64,000 nucleotides of DNA from Hyphomicrobiales bacterium (lineage in GTDB: Bacteria; Pseudomonadota; Alphaproteobacteria; Rhizobiales; Beijerinckiaceae): assembly GCA_947455645.1 (NCBI GenBank), contig CANGPA010000002.1, forward strand, positions 26,507-90,506, read 5' to 3'. The translations under genes and the position numbers were made by a program. The notes under the pieces are model-generated. The model saw only the letters and a program-made list of their open reading frames with translations. It was not told the origin of the DNA and did no database searches. Shown here piece after piece: positions 63,522 through 64,000 of the stretch; position 1 is the stretch's first letter; every line of letters starts with the position of its first letter.

Positions 63522-63564
63522 TTCAAGCGCAAATTTATCAAGCGCTTTGCAATGATCAAATTAG

Positions 63565-63592
63565 AAAAGCCCCGCTCAAGCGGGGCTTTTTT
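63565..63592 (+). terminator. Intrinsic terminator
   Basis: aaaagccccgc (63565-63575), loop tcaa, gcggggctttt (63580-63590) and two further T: a textbook stem with U run, 44 bases after the preceding stop. Confidence 0.92.
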
Positions 63593-63662
63593 ATAGATTA
63601 TGCATTTGATAAAAGACGCCAAATCAATACGCAGAACCCATTTGTAATTTGAGTAACGAACG

Positions 63663-64000
63663 ATGTTTAAGTTGCTTCCGCGTCCCGCGATTTTGGTCAC
63701 ACTGATCTCCACTGCTTTATTCTTTATGCTGCAAGCAAATGCTTATGCCGGAGATCCAAAAGCCGATGCGAAGGCCGCAGAATTGAAGAAGATACGTCTT
63801 CAATGCAATCGTCTGGCCGAGAAATTAGGAAATGCCCGCAAATTAAAAGACAATTCAGTTCAAGTCACAAGCAATTACAATGTTCAAAAAGAACAATGCT
63901 TCGCACAAATCGACGTCGCGGCTGCACCCCAAAAAGCGGAAGGCCAAGAGGCAGAGACAAGACATCGCCAAGTCTTGTTAATGGACGCAAATACAAGCGA
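63663..64000 (+). CDS. Secreted protein, 5' part only
   Basis: ATG 63663 opens a frame that runs off the window after about 112 residues. It begins MFKLLPRPAILVTLIS with a signal peptide through LQANAYAG, then a Lys/Ala/Glu-rich helical region with two Cys (in RLQCNRL and KEQCFAQ). No family can be assigned from this part. Confidence 0.6.
   Translation, partial: MFKLLPRPAILVTLISTALFFMLQANAYAGDPKADAKAAELKKIRLQCNRLAEKLGNARKLKDNSVQVTSNYNVQKEQCFAQIDVAAAPQKAEGQEAETRHRQVLLMDANTS

Overview
This window comes from a flagellated Gram-negative bacterium, most likely an alphaproteobacterium; I cannot resolve the order. The evidence is an outer-membrane L-ring protein with a lipobox, flagellar operons behind sigma-54 (-24/-12) promoters as in Caulobacter, short flagellins that start MTVINTN, a pseudaminic acid pathway, a TPR-GT41 glycosyltransferase resembling Caulobacter FlmG, and a crescentin-like coiled-coil protein. 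Most of the window is one flagellar and flagellar-glycosylation locus. No tRNA, rRNA, CRISPR array or insertion sequence was recognised.

Layout. 1-10.0 kb: the end of flgE, its terminator, then flgF-flgG-flgH-flgI-rod-binding protein-flgK-flgL behind a near-perfect sigma-54 promoter; FlgK is unusually long (1255 aa). 10.0-12.5 kb: a small membrane protein, a lytic transglycosylase with its own candidate sigma-54 promoter, and an unknown acidic protein. 12.5-17.3 kb: a plus-strand operon behind a strong sigma-54 site, encoding two LicD-family phosphotransferases, a fused CDP-ribitol synthase of the Bcs1/Acs1 type, and a TagD-like glycerol-3-phosphate cytidylyltransferase. 17.4-28.3 kb: a minus-strand run of 12 genes. 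It starts with a flagellin behind a sigma-54 promoter and continues with pseB, pseC, a sugar O-methyltransferase, pseF, pseG, an LpxD-like acyltransferase, an unknown protein, a KAS III, an acyl carrier protein, pseI and a sialyltransferase-like gene. A GNAT-type PseH is missing, and the acyl-ACP genes sit where it would be expected. 28.6-32.4 kb: two more flagellins and fliD. 32.8-36.8 kb: three glycosyltransferases (TPR-GT41, GT32, GT4).

37.0-43.5 kb holds a single 2184-residue protein made almost wholly of an 8-residue repeat, with an 80-residue higher-order period over much of its length. It is followed by a broken sulfotransferase gene in AT-rich DNA. 45.1-51.9 kb: a crescentin-like coiled-coil protein, a DUF1330 protein, motA with two tandem motB paralogues, an unknown protein and a Sel1-repeat protein. 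52-58.2 kb: low-complexity secreted or surface proteins (Pro/His-rich, Gly/Ala/Ser-rich), a Rap1a/Tai-like protein and a 710-residue repetitive protein. 58.5-64 kb: the feoA-feoB iron transporter, a voltage-gated-like ion channel, a GNAT enzyme and small secreted proteins; the last gene runs off the edge.

How it may fit together (inference): sigma-54 switches on the hook-rod-cap genes, one flagellin and two sugar pathways together. One pathway makes CMP-pseudaminic acid, probably with an N-acyl group taken from acyl-ACP. The other makes CDP-ribitol and CDP-glycerol for LicD-type transferases. The simplest reading is a flagellin decorated with modified pseudaminic acid and teichoic-acid-like polyol phosphates. 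No such combination is known to me in this class, and it is the most interesting feature of the window.
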